DNA of 57,413 nucleotides from Ilumatobacteraceae bacterium (GCA_025358075.1 JANYKU010000056.1:1-57413); one strand, 5' to 3'. Counted from the stretch's first letter, positions 34,727-44,305 are shown. Notes: generated by a model not told the origin, from the sequence alone. Numbers and translations: made by a program.

Positions 34727-35305
34727 TCAGTTGTTGGCGGAACTGAACGACACGTAATCGGTGTCGTCGACCATGGCCTCGGGGCCGTCGAGCGGCAGCA
34801 CCTCGAAGTGGTTGAGTGCTGCGTTGACGTCGCCTGACCAGACTTCATCGGGCAGGTTGTAGAGCACCTCGATGCCGTTGCCATCGGGGTCTTCGACGTA
34901 CGCGCTGTGGGTCATGCCGTGATTGCCGCGGATGCGGAACTCGACGCCCTGCGACTTCATCCAAGCGATCTGGCTGAGCCACGAGTCGCGGTCGGGATAG
35001 CAGATGGCGATGTGGTCGACGCCCGGCGTGCTTCCGAACATCTGCCACGGCGATTCAGGTGGGGGAGCGCTCGATGGATCCATGAGTTCGGCGAGTGCCA
35101 GGTCGTGGTGACGCTCGGCGCTGCCGCGATAGAACCGCATCTTGTAGTCGGGGAACTTGTCGCGCTCGAGCTCGGCACATTGCTCGAACCCGAGGATCCC
35201 CGTGTAGAAGTCGTGGGCCGCCCCCAGGTCTCGAACCCGAAGGACGAGATGCTGGATGTACGCCCCGCTGGACGGACGGGTTGGGCCATCAGGTTGGTCT
35301 GCCAT
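34727..35305 (-). CDS. VOC-family (glyoxalase/extradiol-like) protein
   Basis: The 192-aa protein has two beta-alpha-beta-beta-beta modules of the vicinal-oxygen-chelate fold. Metal-ligand candidates are the His in IQHLVL, the His in VDHIAICYPDRD and the Glu in GNGIEVLYN. It resembles single-domain catechol-2,3-dioxygenase-like or glyoxalase-like enzymes. AGGAGG precedes the ATG by nine bases. It diverges from the intradiol dioxygenase gene. Its reaction is unknown, but ring cleavage, isomerisation or detoxification would all fit the neighbourhood. Confidence 0.85.
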   Translation of the reverse strand: MADQPDGPTRPSSGAYIQHLVLRVRDLGAAHDFYTGILGFEQCAELERDKFPDYKMRFYRGSAERHHDLALAELMDPSSAPPPESPWQMFGSTPGVDHIAICYPDRDSWLSQIAWMKSQGVEFRIRGNHGMTHSAYVEDPDGNGIEVLYNLPDEVWSGDVNAALNHFEVLPLDGPEAMVDDTDYVSFSSANN

Positions 35306-35367
35306 ACGGGCAACCTCCTCGCGAGATTTTGAACGACTCTAGGATAGTTCGGGAGCGAAGGAAAGCT

Positions 35368-35392
35368 GGGCGTTCTGCTCCGAGGAACGCCC
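35368..35392. promoter_or_regulatory. Inverted repeat GGGCGTTC-N9-GAACGCCC (possible operator)
   Basis: A perfect 8-9-8 repeat lies between the divergent VOC and intradiol-dioxygenase genes. Its core GTTC-N9-GAAC has the same spacing as the IclR-type sites at 12049 and 39440, but the inner GC/GC bases differ. It is either a weaker or different IclR operator, or a hairpin. A separate GAAC-N12-GTTC (35331-35350) overlaps the probable -10 (TATCCT) of the VOC gene. Confidence 0.5.
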
Positions 35393-35464
35393 ACCTAGTA
35401 GCCACCCCGGGTCGTGTGATAGCAACGCGACGCACACGAACGTCAACATCCCTGGGGGCCCACG

Positions 35465-36304
35465 ATGGCAAAAGAAGGCGCGTTGGATGAACTGTTGACC
35501 GAGGTCTTGTCGCGCTACGACAACTCACCGAGTCCGCACCTCAAGGAGGTGACCTGTGCGGCGATCCGTCATCTGCACGCGTTCGCCCGCGAGGTCAACC
35601 TCACCCGTGAGGAGTGGTTTGCCGGCATCATGTTCCTCACGCAGTGCGGCAAGATCAGCGACGACGTCCGTCAGGAGTTCATTCTGCTGTCCGATACCAC
35701 CGGCGTCTCGACGCTTGTCGAGATGCTTGCGTACGACGCCAGTTCATCGAGCCTCACCGACAACACGGTGCTCGGCCCATTTCATGCCGGTGGCTCGCCC
35801 GACCGTGAGTTCGGCGAGTCGATGCTCGTCGATCCCGACGATGGTGACCGGGTCGTGGTTCGCGGGGTGATCAATGATGTCGACGGCAATCCGATCGAGG
35901 GTGTGCTCCTCGACTGCTGGCAGAACGCATCCAACATGTTCTACGCAGTGCAACAGCCCGGCATCCAGAGCGCCGACAACTTGCGCGGCATCTACCACTC
36001 GCAAGCCGACGGAACCTACGAGATCCGCAGCATCCGACCGGTGCCGTACCCGATCCCCAGCGACGGTCCGGCCGGCGACCTGCTGAAGAAGAACGGCCGC
36101 AACTGGTGGCGGCCGGGGCACCTGCACATCTGGGCGCGCCACCCTGACTACAAGGACCTCATCACCCACGTGTTCGATGTCGAGAGCGAGTTCCTCGATG
36201 GCGACGCAGTCTTCGGTGTCCAGCGGAGCTTGATCCGCGAGTTCAAGCCCGACGACGGCGGTGAACTTTCGACGACGTTCGACATCGTGCTCGACCGGGC
36301 GTAG
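35465..36304 (+). CDS. Intradiol ring-cleavage dioxygenase (catechol/hydroxyquinol 1,2-dioxygenase family)
   Basis: The 279-aa enzyme has the N-terminal helical dimer domain (residues 1-100) and the catalytic beta-sandwich. Fe(III) ligands are recognisable: Tyr in NMFYAVQQ, Tyr in PVPYPIPSDGP, and the His pair in RPGHLHIW. The PVPYPIP..GPAG..L segment is closer to hydroxyquinol and chlorocatechol dioxygenases than to catechol dioxygenases. It cleaves a (hydroxy)catechol between the hydroxyls to a muconate. No maleylacetate reductase or cycloisomerase is nearby. CTGGGGG serves as ribosome site. It stands alone on the forward strand. Confidence 0.92.
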   Translation: MAKEGALDELLTEVLSRYDNSPSPHLKEVTCAAIRHLHAFAREVNLTREEWFAGIMFLTQCGKISDDVRQEFILLSDTTGVSTLVEMLAYDASSSSLTDNTVLGPFHAGGSPDREFGESMLVDPDDGDRVVVRGVINDVDGNPIEGVLLDCWQNASNMFYAVQQPGIQSADNLRGIYHSQADGTYEIRSIRPVPYPIPSDGPAGDLLKKNGRNWWRPGHLHIWARHPDYKDLITHVFDVESEFLDGDAVFGVQRSLIREFKPDDGGELSTTFDIVLDRA

Positions 36305-36319
36305 CCGCGTCCTCCGCGC

Positions 36320-37075
36320 TCAGTTGCCGCGTGCTTCGGCGAGTTGGGCGCGCAGCCCGCTCATGACGTTGCCGAGATCGAAGCCGACGGTGATCATCTT
36401 CCATCCGGCGGACCGGCGCTTCTCGGCCAGGCCCGCCTCGGCGTGGATGGCAGGGATGACGCCGTTTCGCTCGCACGCCGCCTTCACCCGGTCGATCGCC
36501 TCGTTCCACTCCGCGTCGGCCTGCTCGGCCTTGGGTGCAAGTCCGTAGGTGATCGACAGGTCAGCGGGGCCGATGTACAGCGCGTCGATGCCGGGAACCG
36601 CGGCGATCTCGTCGACGTTCTGCACCGCTTGCTTGGTCTCGATCATCGGGATGCAGAGCACGTTCTCGTTGGCGGTGCCGAAGTATTCGCGACCTGCTCT
36701 GGCAGACACTCCGACCGGGCCCATGCTGCGGGTGCCGACCGGCGCGTACCTGCACGCTGCCACAGCGGAGCGGGCCTCGTCGGCAGTGTTGACCATCGGG
36801 ACGATCACGCCGTAGGCGCCCGCATCGAGCACTCTGCCGATGATGCTCGGCTCGTTCCATGGGACGCGCACGATCGGTGTGGTCTCGGTGCGCGCCATCG
36901 CGTAGAGCATCGTGACGGTGTGCTCGAAGCTCTGTAGACCGTGCTGCATGTCGATGCACACGTAGTCGTAGCCGGCCAACGCGGCGGCCTCGGCGATCAA
37001 CGGCTCGCGGAAGAACAGGAAGGCACCGAGTGCGGTTTCGCCGCGGTCCCACACCTGACGAAGATGCGTGGTCAC
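36320..37075 (-). CDS. HpcH/HpaI-family class II aldolase
   Basis: The 251-aa aldolase has the family core: an N-terminal FFREPLIAEAAALAGYDYVCIDMQHG (Arg/His of the active site, in pieces FREP and IDMQHG), PMIETKQAVQN with the metal-binding Glu, IGPADLSITYG with the metal-binding Asp region and GFDLGNV near the end. It cleaves 4-hydroxy-2-oxo acids to pyruvate and an aldehyde, the last step after the hydratase at 31314. The GTG start overlaps the GlcG/HbpS stop by four bases, and a strong ribosome site is not needed with such coupling. Confidence 0.9.
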   Translation of the reverse strand: MTTHLRQVWDRGETALGAFLFFREPLIAEAAALAGYDYVCIDMQHGLQSFEHTVTMLYAMARTETTPIVRVPWNEPSIIGRVLDAGAYGVIVPMVNTADEARSAVAACRYAPVGTRSMGPVGVSARAGREYFGTANENVLCIPMIETKQAVQNVDEIAAVPGIDALYIGPADLSITYGLAPKAEQADAEWNEAIDRVKAACERNGVIPAIHAEAGLAEKRRSAGWKMITVGFDLGNVMSGLRAQLAEARGN

Positions 37076-37506
37076 GACCCACCCAGCGACTCGACGCCGG
37101 CCTCGGCGATCGCTCGGTCCTGCTCGGATGAGCCACCGGAGACACCGACCGCGCCGACGACCGCGCCGTCGACGCGCACCGGCACGCCTCCGGCGAAGAC
37201 CACGAGGCGCGGTGTCTCGGTGAAGCTGTGCACGAGCGCAGGATCGTCGGCGAGCAGCGGCCACCAGGCATGGGTCGGCATGCCGTTGAACGAGGCCACC
37301 GTGTACGCCTTGTTGAGAGCGACACCAGCGCACAGCCGCGGTGCCCCATCCATTCGTACGGTGATGATCGGCTCGCCGGATGTGTCGCACACGGCGATGC
37401 ACACGGAAATGCCTTGCGCGTGCGCGGCAGCGACGGCTGCGTCGGCCACGCGTCGGGCAGCATCCAACGACAGCACGTTCGCGGGAATCACATCGGTGTT
37501 TGGCAT
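37072..37506 (-). CDS. GlcG/HbpS-family protein (DUF336)
   Basis: The 144-aa protein fits the GlcG/HbpS family: LSLDAARRVADAAVAAAHAQG, VCDTSGEPIITVRMDGAP, NKAYTVASF and a glycine-rich end VVGAVGVSGGSSEQD (in pieces). HbpS binds haem and related proteins are found in glycolate and propanediol clusters. No secretion signal is seen. It lies between an alcohol dehydrogenase and the aldolase in one reverse operon, so a supporting role in aldehyde or carbonyl metabolism is possible. Exact function unknown. Confidence 0.85.
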   Translation of the reverse strand: MPNTDVIPANVLSLDAARRVADAAVAAAHAQGISVCIAVCDTSGEPIITVRMDGAPRLCAGVALNKAYTVASFNGMPTHAWWPLLADDPALVHSFTETPRLVVFAGGVPVRVDGAVVGAVGVSGGSSEQDRAIAEAGVESLGGS

Positions 37507-37515
37507 GGCAGCTCC

Positions 37516-38598
37516 CTAGAACTTGATGACGGTGCGGGCCGACTCGCCGGAGGTCATCATGGCGAAGCCTCGATTGACGTCTTCGAGCGGCAGGGTGTGG
37601 GAGACCATCCCACTGAGGTCGAGTTGCCCCGATCTCCACAGATCGGCGTAGCGCGGGATGTCGAGACGCGGATCGGTGTCGCCCATGAAGACCCCGATCA
37701 TCTTCTTGCCGCGTCGGAAGCCGGTGACCGGCAGCGTCAACTCGGCATCGTCGGACTGGATGCCGACGACGTAGGTAGCCCGTCCTGGCGCGGTCATCTC
37801 GAAGGCTTGGCGGACCAACGCAGGGCGACCGACGACCTCGAAGGTGTGATCCGCGCCGACGCCCGTGATGTCGCGAACGGCCTCGATGGCGTCGACCGAC
37901 GATGCGTCGATCGTTGCAGTCGCACCCAGCTGCGCGGCGCGTTGCAGCTTGCCGGGGTTTGCATCGATGGCGATGATCGTGGATGCGCCGGCGATGCGCG
38001 CTCCCTGGATGACGTTGAGGCCGACGCCTCCGCAGCCGATGACGACGACGGATTCACCTGGTTGCACGTTCGCCGTGTTCAACGCCGCGCCGAGACCGGT
38101 GACGACTGCACAGCCGAGGATGCAGGCCAGCTCCATGGGGATCTCGGCACCGATCGCGGTGACGGCTCGTTCATCGAGCAGCACGTACTCGGCGAGCGAG
38201 CCGACGTTGGCCATTTGGCCGACGGTTACGCCGTCGAGCGTGAGCCGCGGCGACTGCCCGGCCGTCCGCTTGGTCGATTCGGGGTGAAGGCAGCGGGTGG
38301 GCTCGCCGGCCAGACATCGCTGACAGTCCCCACAGCCCATGACGAGACACGTGACGACACGATCGCCGACACCGATGTCGCGCACGTCGGGCCCGACCGC
38401 CTCGACGATGCCGGCACCCTCGTGGCCGAGGATCACCGGTCGAGGGCGCTTCAACGTGCCGTCGAGGTAGTGGTAGTCGCTGTGGCAGAGCCCTGCCGCC
38501 ACGGAGCGGACGAGGATCTCTCGACCGATGGGGTTGTCGTGCTCGACATCGGCGATGTCGAGCTGGTCGGAACCGTCACGAAGGACCGCGGCGCGCAT
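37516..38598 (-). CDS. Zinc-dependent alcohol dehydrogenase (MDR family)
   Basis: The 360-aa enzyme has the catalytic-zinc ligands LCHSDYH and GHEGAG, the four structural-zinc cysteines in CGDCQRCLAGEPTRC and a Rossmann motif VIGCGGVGLN. The domain order (GroES-like, then Rossmann) and length match class III/NDMA-type alcohol dehydrogenases. It could oxidise an alcohol or reduce the aldehyde released by the aldolase or by O-demethylation. The gene starts 20 nt after the IclR gene and leads towards the GlcG and aldolase genes. Confidence 0.92.
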   Translation of the reverse strand: MRAAVLRDGSDQLDIADVEHDNPIGREILVRSVAAGLCHSDYHYLDGTLKRPRPVILGHEGAGIVEAVGPDVRDIGVGDRVVTCLVMGCGDCQRCLAGEPTRCLHPESTKRTAGQSPRLTLDGVTVGQMANVGSLAEYVLLDERAVTAIGAEIPMELACILGCAVVTGLGAALNTANVQPGESVVVIGCGGVGLNVIQGARIAGASTIIAIDANPGKLQRAAQLGATATIDASSVDAIEAVRDITGVGADHTFEVVGRPALVRQAFEMTAPGRATYVVGIQSDDAELTLPVTGFRRGKKMIGVFMGDTDPRLDIPRYADLWRSGQLDLSGMVSHTLPLEDVNRGFAMMTSGESARTVIKF

Positions 38599-38618
38599 GA
38601 CGCCGAGCGTAGGCGCGA

Positions 38619-39419
38619 CTACCTCGCGGCGCGACGTTGGCGGGGCAGCGTGTACGCGCCGGCCGCCAGCGCGTTGGTGAGCTGCCTTCCGGCGTTGAGC
38701 ATCAGACGTACGTGGTGGCTCTCGTGGTCGCCGAGCAACCGTCCGGTCGGTCCGGCCGTGGAGATCGCCGCGATCACGTCGCCGTCGGGTCGGTCGCGAA
38801 TCGGTACACCGATCGACGACAGGCCGAGCTCGCCCTCGTCGATGCTGATCGCGTAGCCACGCTCGCGAACCTTGGCCAACTCGTCGAGGAACATCTTCGG
38901 GATGACGATGGTGTGTCCCGTGTACGGCTTCATGCCGGCCTTGATCCTGGCCGCGGCGACCTCCGGGCGGAACGCCGCGATCGCCTTGCCGGCACTCGAT
39001 CGATGCACGGGTGAACGGCGGAACGCCTCGGTCGTGAAGCGCAACGCGCCGAGGCCCTCGACCCGCTCGATGTACAACACATCGCCACCCGACGGCACGC
39101 CGAGTTGCACGGTCTCGCCGATCGCGTTGCGCAGGTCGACGAGCAACGGCAACGCCTGCGTGCGCAGCGCCGAACGGGTCGTCACCAGCTGGCCGTACTC
39201 GAGCAACCGAACGCCCAGGCGGTACTTGCCGGTCACCGTGCGCTCCAGCGCACCTCGGTCGACCAGGACTCCGCACGTTCGGTGCATCGTGCTCTTCGTC
39301 ACCCCCACACGTCGGGCCAACTCGCTCAGTCCGAGCTCGGAGTCGCGCAGGAACGAGTCGAGCACGTCGAGGGCGATCGTCACCGAGCGGAGGGCGGGTT
39401 TGGGCGGCGGCTCGGTCAT
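38619..39419 (-). CDS. IclR-family transcriptional regulator (second copy)
   Basis: The 266-aa regulator has the IclR winged HTH (RSVTIALDVLDSFL, then LSELARRVGVTKSTMHR and LVDRGALERT) and the effector domain with HRSSAGKAIAAF and the late EGELGLSSIGVPI. The ATG at 39419 is preferred because TATTGT lies 6 nt upstream (leaderless pattern); an ATG five codons earlier lies upstream of that position. A perfect GTTCGC-N5-GCGAAC operator sits between it and the divergent Rieske gene. The same site precedes the MetE-like operon 27 kb away, suggesting a regulon. Confidence 0.92.
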   Translation of the reverse strand: MTEPPPKPALRSVTIALDVLDSFLRDSELGLSELARRVGVTKSTMHRTCGVLVDRGALERTVTGKYRLGVRLLEYGQLVTTRSALRTQALPLLVDLRNAIGETVQLGVPSGGDVLYIERVEGLGALRFTTEAFRRSPVHRSSAGKAIAAFRPEVAAARIKAGMKPYTGHTIVIPKMFLDELAKVRERGYAISIDEGELGLSSIGVPIRDRPDGDVIAAISTAGPTGRLLGDHESHHVRLMLNAGRQLTNALAAGAYTLPRQRRAAR

Positions 39420-39439
39420 GCCGGAACAATACACAGGCT

Positions 39440-39456
39440 GTTCGCTACAAGCGAAC
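39440..39456. promoter_or_regulatory. IclR-type operator GTTCGC-N5-GCGAAC
   Basis: The 17-nt palindrome GTTCGCTACAAGCGAAC has perfect six-base arms. It lies 20 nt upstream of the iclR start and 43 nt upstream of the Rieske start, so one bound regulator could control both. The iclR -10 (TATTGT, read on the minus strand, 39426-39431) is within 9 nt. The outer bases are identical to the site at 12049. Confidence 0.75.
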
Positions 39457-39499
39457 GCTGGGGTAGCTGAGCTGGACTGTTGCTGGCAAGCTGCGTTCC

Positions 39500-40591
39500 A
39501 TGAGCTATGCGACGAATCTGTGGTACGCGGCGTTGTGGGCCGATGACTTGGCCGAAGGTGCGCTGCAGAGTCGCACGATCTGCGAACAGCCGATCGTCTT
39601 CTTCCGAGGTCCGGATGGTGCCCCGGTGGCGCTCGAGGACCGGTGTGCGCATCGGTTCATCCCGCTCAGCATGGGGCAGCTGTGCGATGGAGCCGCGTCG
39701 GTCGAGTGCCCGTATCACGGTCTGCGCTTCGGCACCGACGGTGCCTGCGTGCTCAACCCCCACGGGTCTGGACGTATCCCGGCGACCCTCGCCGTGCGCG
39801 CCTACCCGGTGGTCGAGCGGCACACGATGTTGTGGCTCTGGATGGGAACGGAGACTCCTGATCCGGATCTCATCCCCGACTTCTCGTATCTGGATCCGGG
39901 CGCGCCAGGAGTGGTGTCCAAGCGCGATTGGATCGAGATGGACGTCGACTACCAACTGGTGATCGACAACTTGCTCGACTTGAGTCACGCGTCATTCCTC
40001 CACCGCGGTGTGCTCGGTGATCCATCGACGCTGCAGTGCGAGATCGCCATCGACGGCACCGATTCGTCGGTGACCGTCACCAGAACTCGGTCGAACATTG
40101 CGCCGTCGAAGCTCTTCGATCTGATGTTCCGCAACGACGGCGAAGCGGTCGACACGTGGTCGATCATGCGTTGGGACGCCCCGAGTTGCCTTCGTCACGA
40201 GGCCGGCATCTGCCCTCCGGGTGCCGGCCGCGACGAGGGGATCATGGTGATCGGCACGCACCTCGTCACCCCGTCGTCGCGGGGGAAGTGCATCTATCAC
40301 GTCGCCGCGGTTTGGCTTGGGGACTCGCCCGGCTCCGACGATGCCGAGATCTCCGCGCAGCTGTCGGCGTTGCGGAGGTACGCGTTCGACGAGCAGGATC
40401 GCCCGATCCTCGAAGCCCAGCAGCGGGCGTACGACCTCGCCGGCGGCCCGGACTCGCTGCGGCCGGTGATGCTGAGCATCGATGCGGCCCCGTTGCGTGC
40501 TCGCCGCGTGCTGGCCAGCATCATCGCCGGTGAGGCCCAAGACGAGGCCGACACCGACGCCGGCGAACAGGTGTTCGTTACGATACACTGA
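39500..40591 (+). CDS. Rieske non-haem iron oxygenase, VanA-like (aromatic O-demethylase or ring oxygenase)
   Basis: The 363-aa alpha subunit has the Rieske [2Fe-2S] ligands Cys49, His51, Cys70 and His73 and the mononuclear-iron site D156-x3-D160-x2-H163-x4-H168 ([13 protein letters not shown]). Length and layout fit the monomeric VanA-type group that removes methyl groups from methoxy-aromatics, releasing formaldehyde. A reductase partner (VanB) is not in the window. It diverges from the IclR gene and shares its operator. The last codons carry the LexA-type site of uvrB. Confidence 0.9.
   Translation: MSYATNLWYAALWADDLAEGALQSRTICEQPIVFFRGPDGAPVALEDRCAHRFIPLSMGQLCDGAASVECPYHGLRFGTDGACVLNPHGSGRIPATLAVRAYPVVERHTMLWLWMGTETPDPDLIPDFSYLDPGAPGVVSKRDWIEMDVDYQLVIDNLLDLSHASFLHRGVLGDPSTLQCEIAIDGTDSSVTVTRTRSNIAPSKLFDLMFRNDGEAVDTWSIMRWDAPSCLRHEAGICPPGAGRDEGIMVIGTHLVTPSSRGKCIYHVAAVWLGDSPGSDDAEISAQLSALRRYAFDEQDRPILEAQQRAYDLAGGPDSLRPVMLSIDAAPLRARRVLASIIAGEAQDEADTDAGEQVFVTIH
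40564..40577. promoter_or_regulatory. LexA-type SOS box of uvrB (CGAACAGGTGTTCG)
   Basis: CGAAC-AGGT-GTTCG matches the Gram-positive/actinobacterial LexA consensus GAAC-N4-GTTC. It lies inside the 3' end of the Rieske gene, 20 nt before the uvrB GTG. The downstream -10 candidates TACGAT (40579-40584) and TACACT (40584-40589) follow directly, so bound LexA would block uvrB. Binding is inferred from consensus. Confidence 0.75.
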
Positions 40592-40596
40592 GCGAC

Positions 40597-42615
40597 GTGT
40601 CCGAGTTCAAGGTTGTCTCCGACTATCAACCCGCCGGCGACCAGCCACAGGCCATCGCCAAGTTGGCCGAGGGCGTACTGCGCGGAGACCGATTCCAGAC
40701 CTTGCTCGGCATCACCGGCTCCGGAAAGAGCGCGACGATCGCGTGGACGATCCAAGAGGTGCAGCGGCCGACGCTGATCCTCGCTCCCAACAAGTCGCTC
40801 GCCGCTCAGCTGGCGCAAGAGATGCGCGAGTTCTTCCCGCAGAACCGGGTCGAGTACTTCGTCAGCTACTACGACTACTACCAGCCCGAGGCCTACATCG
40901 CCTCCAGCGACACCTACATCGAGAAGGACTCGTCGATCAACGACGAGATCGACCGGCTGCGCCATTCGGCCACGGCAGGCTTGCTCACACGGCGCGACAC
41001 GATCGTCGTTGCGTCAGTGAGTTGCATCTACGGCATGGGCAACCCAGAGGAGTACCGCGGGCACATGCTCGACCTCAGCGTGGGGGTCGACTACGACATG
41101 CGCAGCATCCTCCGCCGGCTGGTCGACCTGCAGTTCGATCGCAACGACATGACACTCGGCCGCGGCAAGTTCCGAGTGCGCGGCGACACCATCGAGGTGC
41201 ACCCCTCTTACGAAGAGACGGTGCTGCGCATCGAGATGTTCGGCGACACCGTCGATCGGTTGACCATGATCGATCCGCTCACCGGCGAAACCCTCAGCGA
41301 TCTTCCGCGAACTCAGATCTTCCCCGCGACTCACTACGTCGCCGGCGACGAGCGCATGCGCAAGGCCGTTGTCGGCATCGAGCACGAGTTGCAAGAGCGG
41401 CTGGCATGGTTCGAGAAAGAGGGCAAGCTGCTCGAGGCGCAGCGACTGCGCATGCGCACGCAGTACGACCTGGAGATGATTCAAGAGGTCGGCTATTGCA
41501 ATGGCATCGAGAACTACTCGATGCACATCGACGGTCGCAGTCCCGGCGAGCCGCCGTTCACCTTGCTCGACTACTTCCCCAGAGACTTTTTACTTGTCAT
41601 CGACGAGAGCCATGTGGCCGTGCCGCAGCTGCACGGACAGTTCATGGGCGATCGATCGCGAAAAGACATCCTCGTCGACCACGGGTTCCGGCTGCCCAGT
41701 GCCCGCGACAACAGGCCGCTGCAGTTCGAAGAAGTGCTCGGTCGCATCAACCAGTGCATCTTCCTGTCGGCCACACCGTCGCCCTACGAGATCCAGCACA
41801 GCCAGCAGGTGGTCGAACAAATCGTCCGCCCCACCGGTCTGGTCGACCCCGAGGTCATCGTCAGGCCGACGAAGGGTCAGATCGACGATCTGATCGAGAT
41901 GGTCAATGTTCGCGTCGCCATGGGCGACCGAATCCTGGTCACCACCCTGACCAAGAAGATGGCGGAAGATCTCACCGAGTACCTCCTCGAGCAAGGGCTA
42001 CGAGTGCGGTACCTGCACAGCAACATCGACACGATCCAACGCATCGAGATCCTGCGCGCATTGCGCCTCGGCGAGTTCGACGTGCTCGTCGGCATCAACC
42101 TGTTGCGTGAGGGGCTCGACCTTCCAGAGGTGTCGTTGGTGACCATCCTCGATGCCGACAAGGAGGGCTTCCTCCGCAGCGAGACCTCGCTGATCCAGAT
42201 GATCGGCCGCGCTTCTCGAAACGTCGACGGTCAGGTCGTCATGTATGCCGACAAGGTCACCGCGTCGATGCGCAAGGCCATCGACATCACCCAGCAGCGC
42301 CGCCTTCGTCAGATTGCGTACAACCTCGAGAACGGCATCGATCCGCAGACCATCCGCAAGGCAGTCGGCGACATCTTGTCGCTGCTGCGCCCCGACGATT
42401 CCTCCGCGGTGCCGGGCAAAGATCGGCGCCGCCAACGCGAGCGCGACAAGGTGCAACGCGAGCTGAAGACGCTGCCGCAGCAAGAGCTCGGCCGTCTGAT
42501 CCAGACGCTGGAAGAAGAGATGCACGAGGCAGCCGCCGAGCTGAAGTTCGAGTACGCGGCGCGCCTACGCGACGAGGTCAACGACCTGCGCCGCGAGATT
42601 CGCGACGCGGGGTAG
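40597..42615 (+). CDS. uvrB: Excinuclease ABC subunit B
   Basis: The 672-aa UvrB has Walker A GITGSGKS, the beta-hairpin [10 protein letters not shown], the helicase motifs VIDESH (DEAD-type), [17 protein letters not shown] and GRASRN, and a C-terminal UVR domain ([24 protein letters not shown] in pieces) for UvrC contact. It is the damage-verifying helicase of nucleotide excision repair. The GTG start lies 7 nt after TACACT, implying leaderless translation, and a LexA site overlaps the promoter. It abuts the convergent EAL gene with two bases between. Confidence 0.98.
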   Translation: MSEFKVVSDYQPAGDQPQAIAKLAEGVLRGDRFQTLLGITGSGKSATIAWTIQEVQRPTLILAPNKSLAAQLAQEMREFFPQNRVEYFVSYYDYYQPEAYIASSDTYIEKDSSINDEIDRLRHSATAGLLTRRDTIVVASVSCIYGMGNPEEYRGHMLDLSVGVDYDMRSILRRLVDLQFDRNDMTLGRGKFRVRGDTIEVHPSYEETVLRIEMFGDTVDRLTMIDPLTGETLSDLPRTQIFPATHYVAGDERMRKAVVGIEHELQERLAWFEKEGKLLEAQRLRMRTQYDLEMIQEVGYCNGIENYSMHIDGRSPGEPPFTLLDYFPRDFLLVIDESHVAVPQLHGQFMGDRSRKDILVDHGFRLPSARDNRPLQFEEVLGRINQCIFLSATPSPYEIQHSQQVVEQIVRPTGLVDPEVIVRPTKGQIDDLIEMVNVRVAMGDRILVTTLTKKMAEDLTEYLLEQGLRVRYLHSNIDTIQRIEILRALRLGEFDVLVGINLLREGLDLPEVSLVTILDADKEGFLRSETSLIQMIGRASRNVDGQVVMYADKVTASMRKAIDITQQRRLRQIAYNLENGIDPQTIRKAVGDILSLLRPDDSSAVPGKDRRRQRERDKVQRELKTLPQQELGRLIQTLEEEMHEAAAELKFEYAARLRDEVNDLRREIRDAG

Positions 42616-42617
42616 CA

Positions 42618-44255
42618 CTACCAGGCGGAGACGAGCGGCGCCGAGAGCACCGTGATCATCGAGTCGGGTGGCAGCGGCAAGGCGAACAGGTAGCCCTGCC
42701 CGAGCCGGCAGCCGAGCCGGACCAGCCGATCGCATTGCGTCTGTGTCTCCACACCTTCGGCGATCACCTCGAGCCCGGAATCGGCGGCCATCGAGATCAT
42801 CGCCTTGACCACCGCCGGCTCACGCTCGCCGTCGACCACCTGGCCGGTGAAACGACGATCGAGTTTGACGCCCTTGATCGGCAGCGAGGTGAGCGTCTCG
42901 AGGCTGGCGAAGCCGACGCCGAAGTCGTCGAGTACCAGCTTCACGCCGGCCTCGGCGACGTGCGTCAGCTCGCGAAGGGTCGAGGGAGAGAGGTCGAACG
43001 ACTGACGTTCGCTGAGCTCCAGGGAGATCAGTTCGAGGGGGATGCTGTGCTTGTCGGCTAGATCGGTGACGATCTTCAGCAGGCCCGAGGCGGGAACCGA
43101 GTCGAAGTCGAAGTTGACGGCGAGACGCAGGTTCGGCGACACGTTGCGGAACGTCGCCAAGTGCGACAGACCATCGTCGAGCATGCGCTCGAACAGCGAG
43201 CCGTTCAGACCGGCGCGCTCGATGGCCGGCAGGAACTCACCGGGCTCACGAATGCCAGTCTCGGTCTGCCACCGGGCCAACGCTTCGATGGCGACGACGT
43301 CGCCGGTGCGCATGTCCACGATGGGTTGGAAGTAGGCGCGGATGTGGCCGCCGTCGAGGGCGTCCATCAGCTCCGCCGTGACGTCGTCGAACTTCGTGGC
43401 GGCGACGGTGACGGCAGAGCGTGCATCGGCGATGGCGGCCTCGGCGGCATCGACTGCCGCTCCGAGCCCTACGCCGGGAAGGCGGCGTCCGACGCCGACC
43501 CACGCGGCGATGCCGGCGGCGCTCATCGTCTGACGAAGTTGCGTCTCCAGTGCCGCGGCCTCGCCCGCCGAGATGTCGACCGCGAGCACTCCGAACTGGA
43601 GACCGGTGATGCGCGCGCAGAAGTGGCGTCCGTCGATCGTCGACGTGAGGAGATCTCCGAACTCGGCGAGCAACTCGTCGCCGGCTCCGTGGCCTTGTCG
43701 CATGTTGAGCTCGTGCAGCTCGTCGAGACTGATCACGAACACCCATGCCTGCTCGCCGTTGGCATTGCAGCGCTCGTCGTTGCTGGTCAGCAAGGCGTCC
43801 CACGCCTGTCGCGTGCCGGTGCCCGTCAACGCGTCCACTGCGGCAGCAGAACGTTCGGCGAGGCGCATGCCGGCCGCGACTGCCGCCTCGGCTCCGGCCA
43901 GCGCCCCGAGCATGTTGGCGAGCAAGGGGATCACTGATTCCGCCTGGTTCGACATCGGCGGCGGAAGGTCACGGCTGAGTCCCACCAAGGCTCCGTACGG
44001 TCGGCCGTTGGGCAACTGCACGGGCACGGAACGCTTGACGACGTTGGCGAGGTAGCGATCACTCGACAAGTTGGTCGGAAGGACGCTGTTGGCGACGATC
44101 GAGAATTGCGGGTCCACGGACGCGATCACGATCTGCTCGTGGTCGTGGGTGCGCGTGAAAAGCCAGGTGGGAAAGCCGGTGTTCCGTCGGAGGTGTTCGA
44201 GGGTGGCCCGTGCAGTCCGCCCCAGGGTCGCGTCATTCGTCAGTCCGCCGTTCAT
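42618..44255 (-). CDS. EAL-domain c-di-GMP phosphodiesterase with GAF-like and degenerate GGDEF domains
   Basis: Residues 10-120 look like a GAF sensor. Residues 140-290 form a GGDEF-like domain whose signature is replaced by TGLQF, so cyclase activity is unlikely. Residues 300-545 are an EAL domain with all catalytic motifs: EAL in AIEALARW, N in VNFDFD, E in [14 protein letters not shown] in KLDRRF, EGVET and QGYLF. It should hydrolyse c-di-GMP to pGpG. An ATG at 44255 gives 545 aa and leaves the shared regulatory region free. An in-frame ATG at 44330 would place the start across a LexA box. It diverges from uvrA and could be SOS-linked. Confidence 0.87.
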   Translation of the reverse strand: MNGGLTNDATLGRTARATLEHLRRNTGFPTWLFTRTHDHEQIVIASVDPQFSIVANSVLPTNLSSDRYLANVVKRSVPVQLPNGRPYGALVGLSRDLPPPMSNQAESVIPLLANMLGALAGAEAAVAAGMRLAERSAAAVDALTGTGTRQAWDALLTSNDERCNANGEQAWVFVISLDELHELNMRQGHGAGDELLAEFGDLLTSTIDGRHFCARITGLQFGVLAVDISAGEAAALETQLRQTMSAAGIAAWVGVGRRLPGVGLGAAVDAAEAAIADARSAVTVAATKFDDVTAELMDALDGGHIRAYFQPIVDMRTGDVVAIEALARWQTETGIREPGEFLPAIERAGLNGSLFERMLDDGLSHLATFRNVSPNLRLAVNFDFDSVPASGLLKIVTDLADKHSIPLELISLELSERQSFDLSPSTLRELTHVAEAGVKLVLDDFGVGFASLETLTSLPIKGVKLDRRFTGQVVDGEREPAVVKAMISMAADSGLEVIAEGVETQTQCDRLVRLGCRLGQGYLFALPLPPDSMITVLSAPLVSAW

Positions 44256-44293
44256 GCATGAGTCATCGGCACGAACTTGACAAAACTGGAGCA

Positions 44294-44305
44294 GAACGTG
44301 TGTTC
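44294..44305. promoter_or_regulatory. LexA-type SOS box between EAL gene and uvrA
   Basis: GAAC-GTGT-GTTC is a perfect GAAC-N4-GTTC palindrome 69 nt upstream of uvrA and 38 nt upstream of the proposed EAL-gene start. It probably controls uvrA. Because the genes diverge, LexA may also control the EAL gene. A TAGCCT box (44362-44367) is the likely uvrA -10. Confidence 0.72.

Noticed and set aside
35331..35350. GAAC-N12-GTTC as a LexA box
   Set aside because: The spacer is 12 bases and not 4; the same loose pattern at 39424-39443 also lacks LexA spacing.
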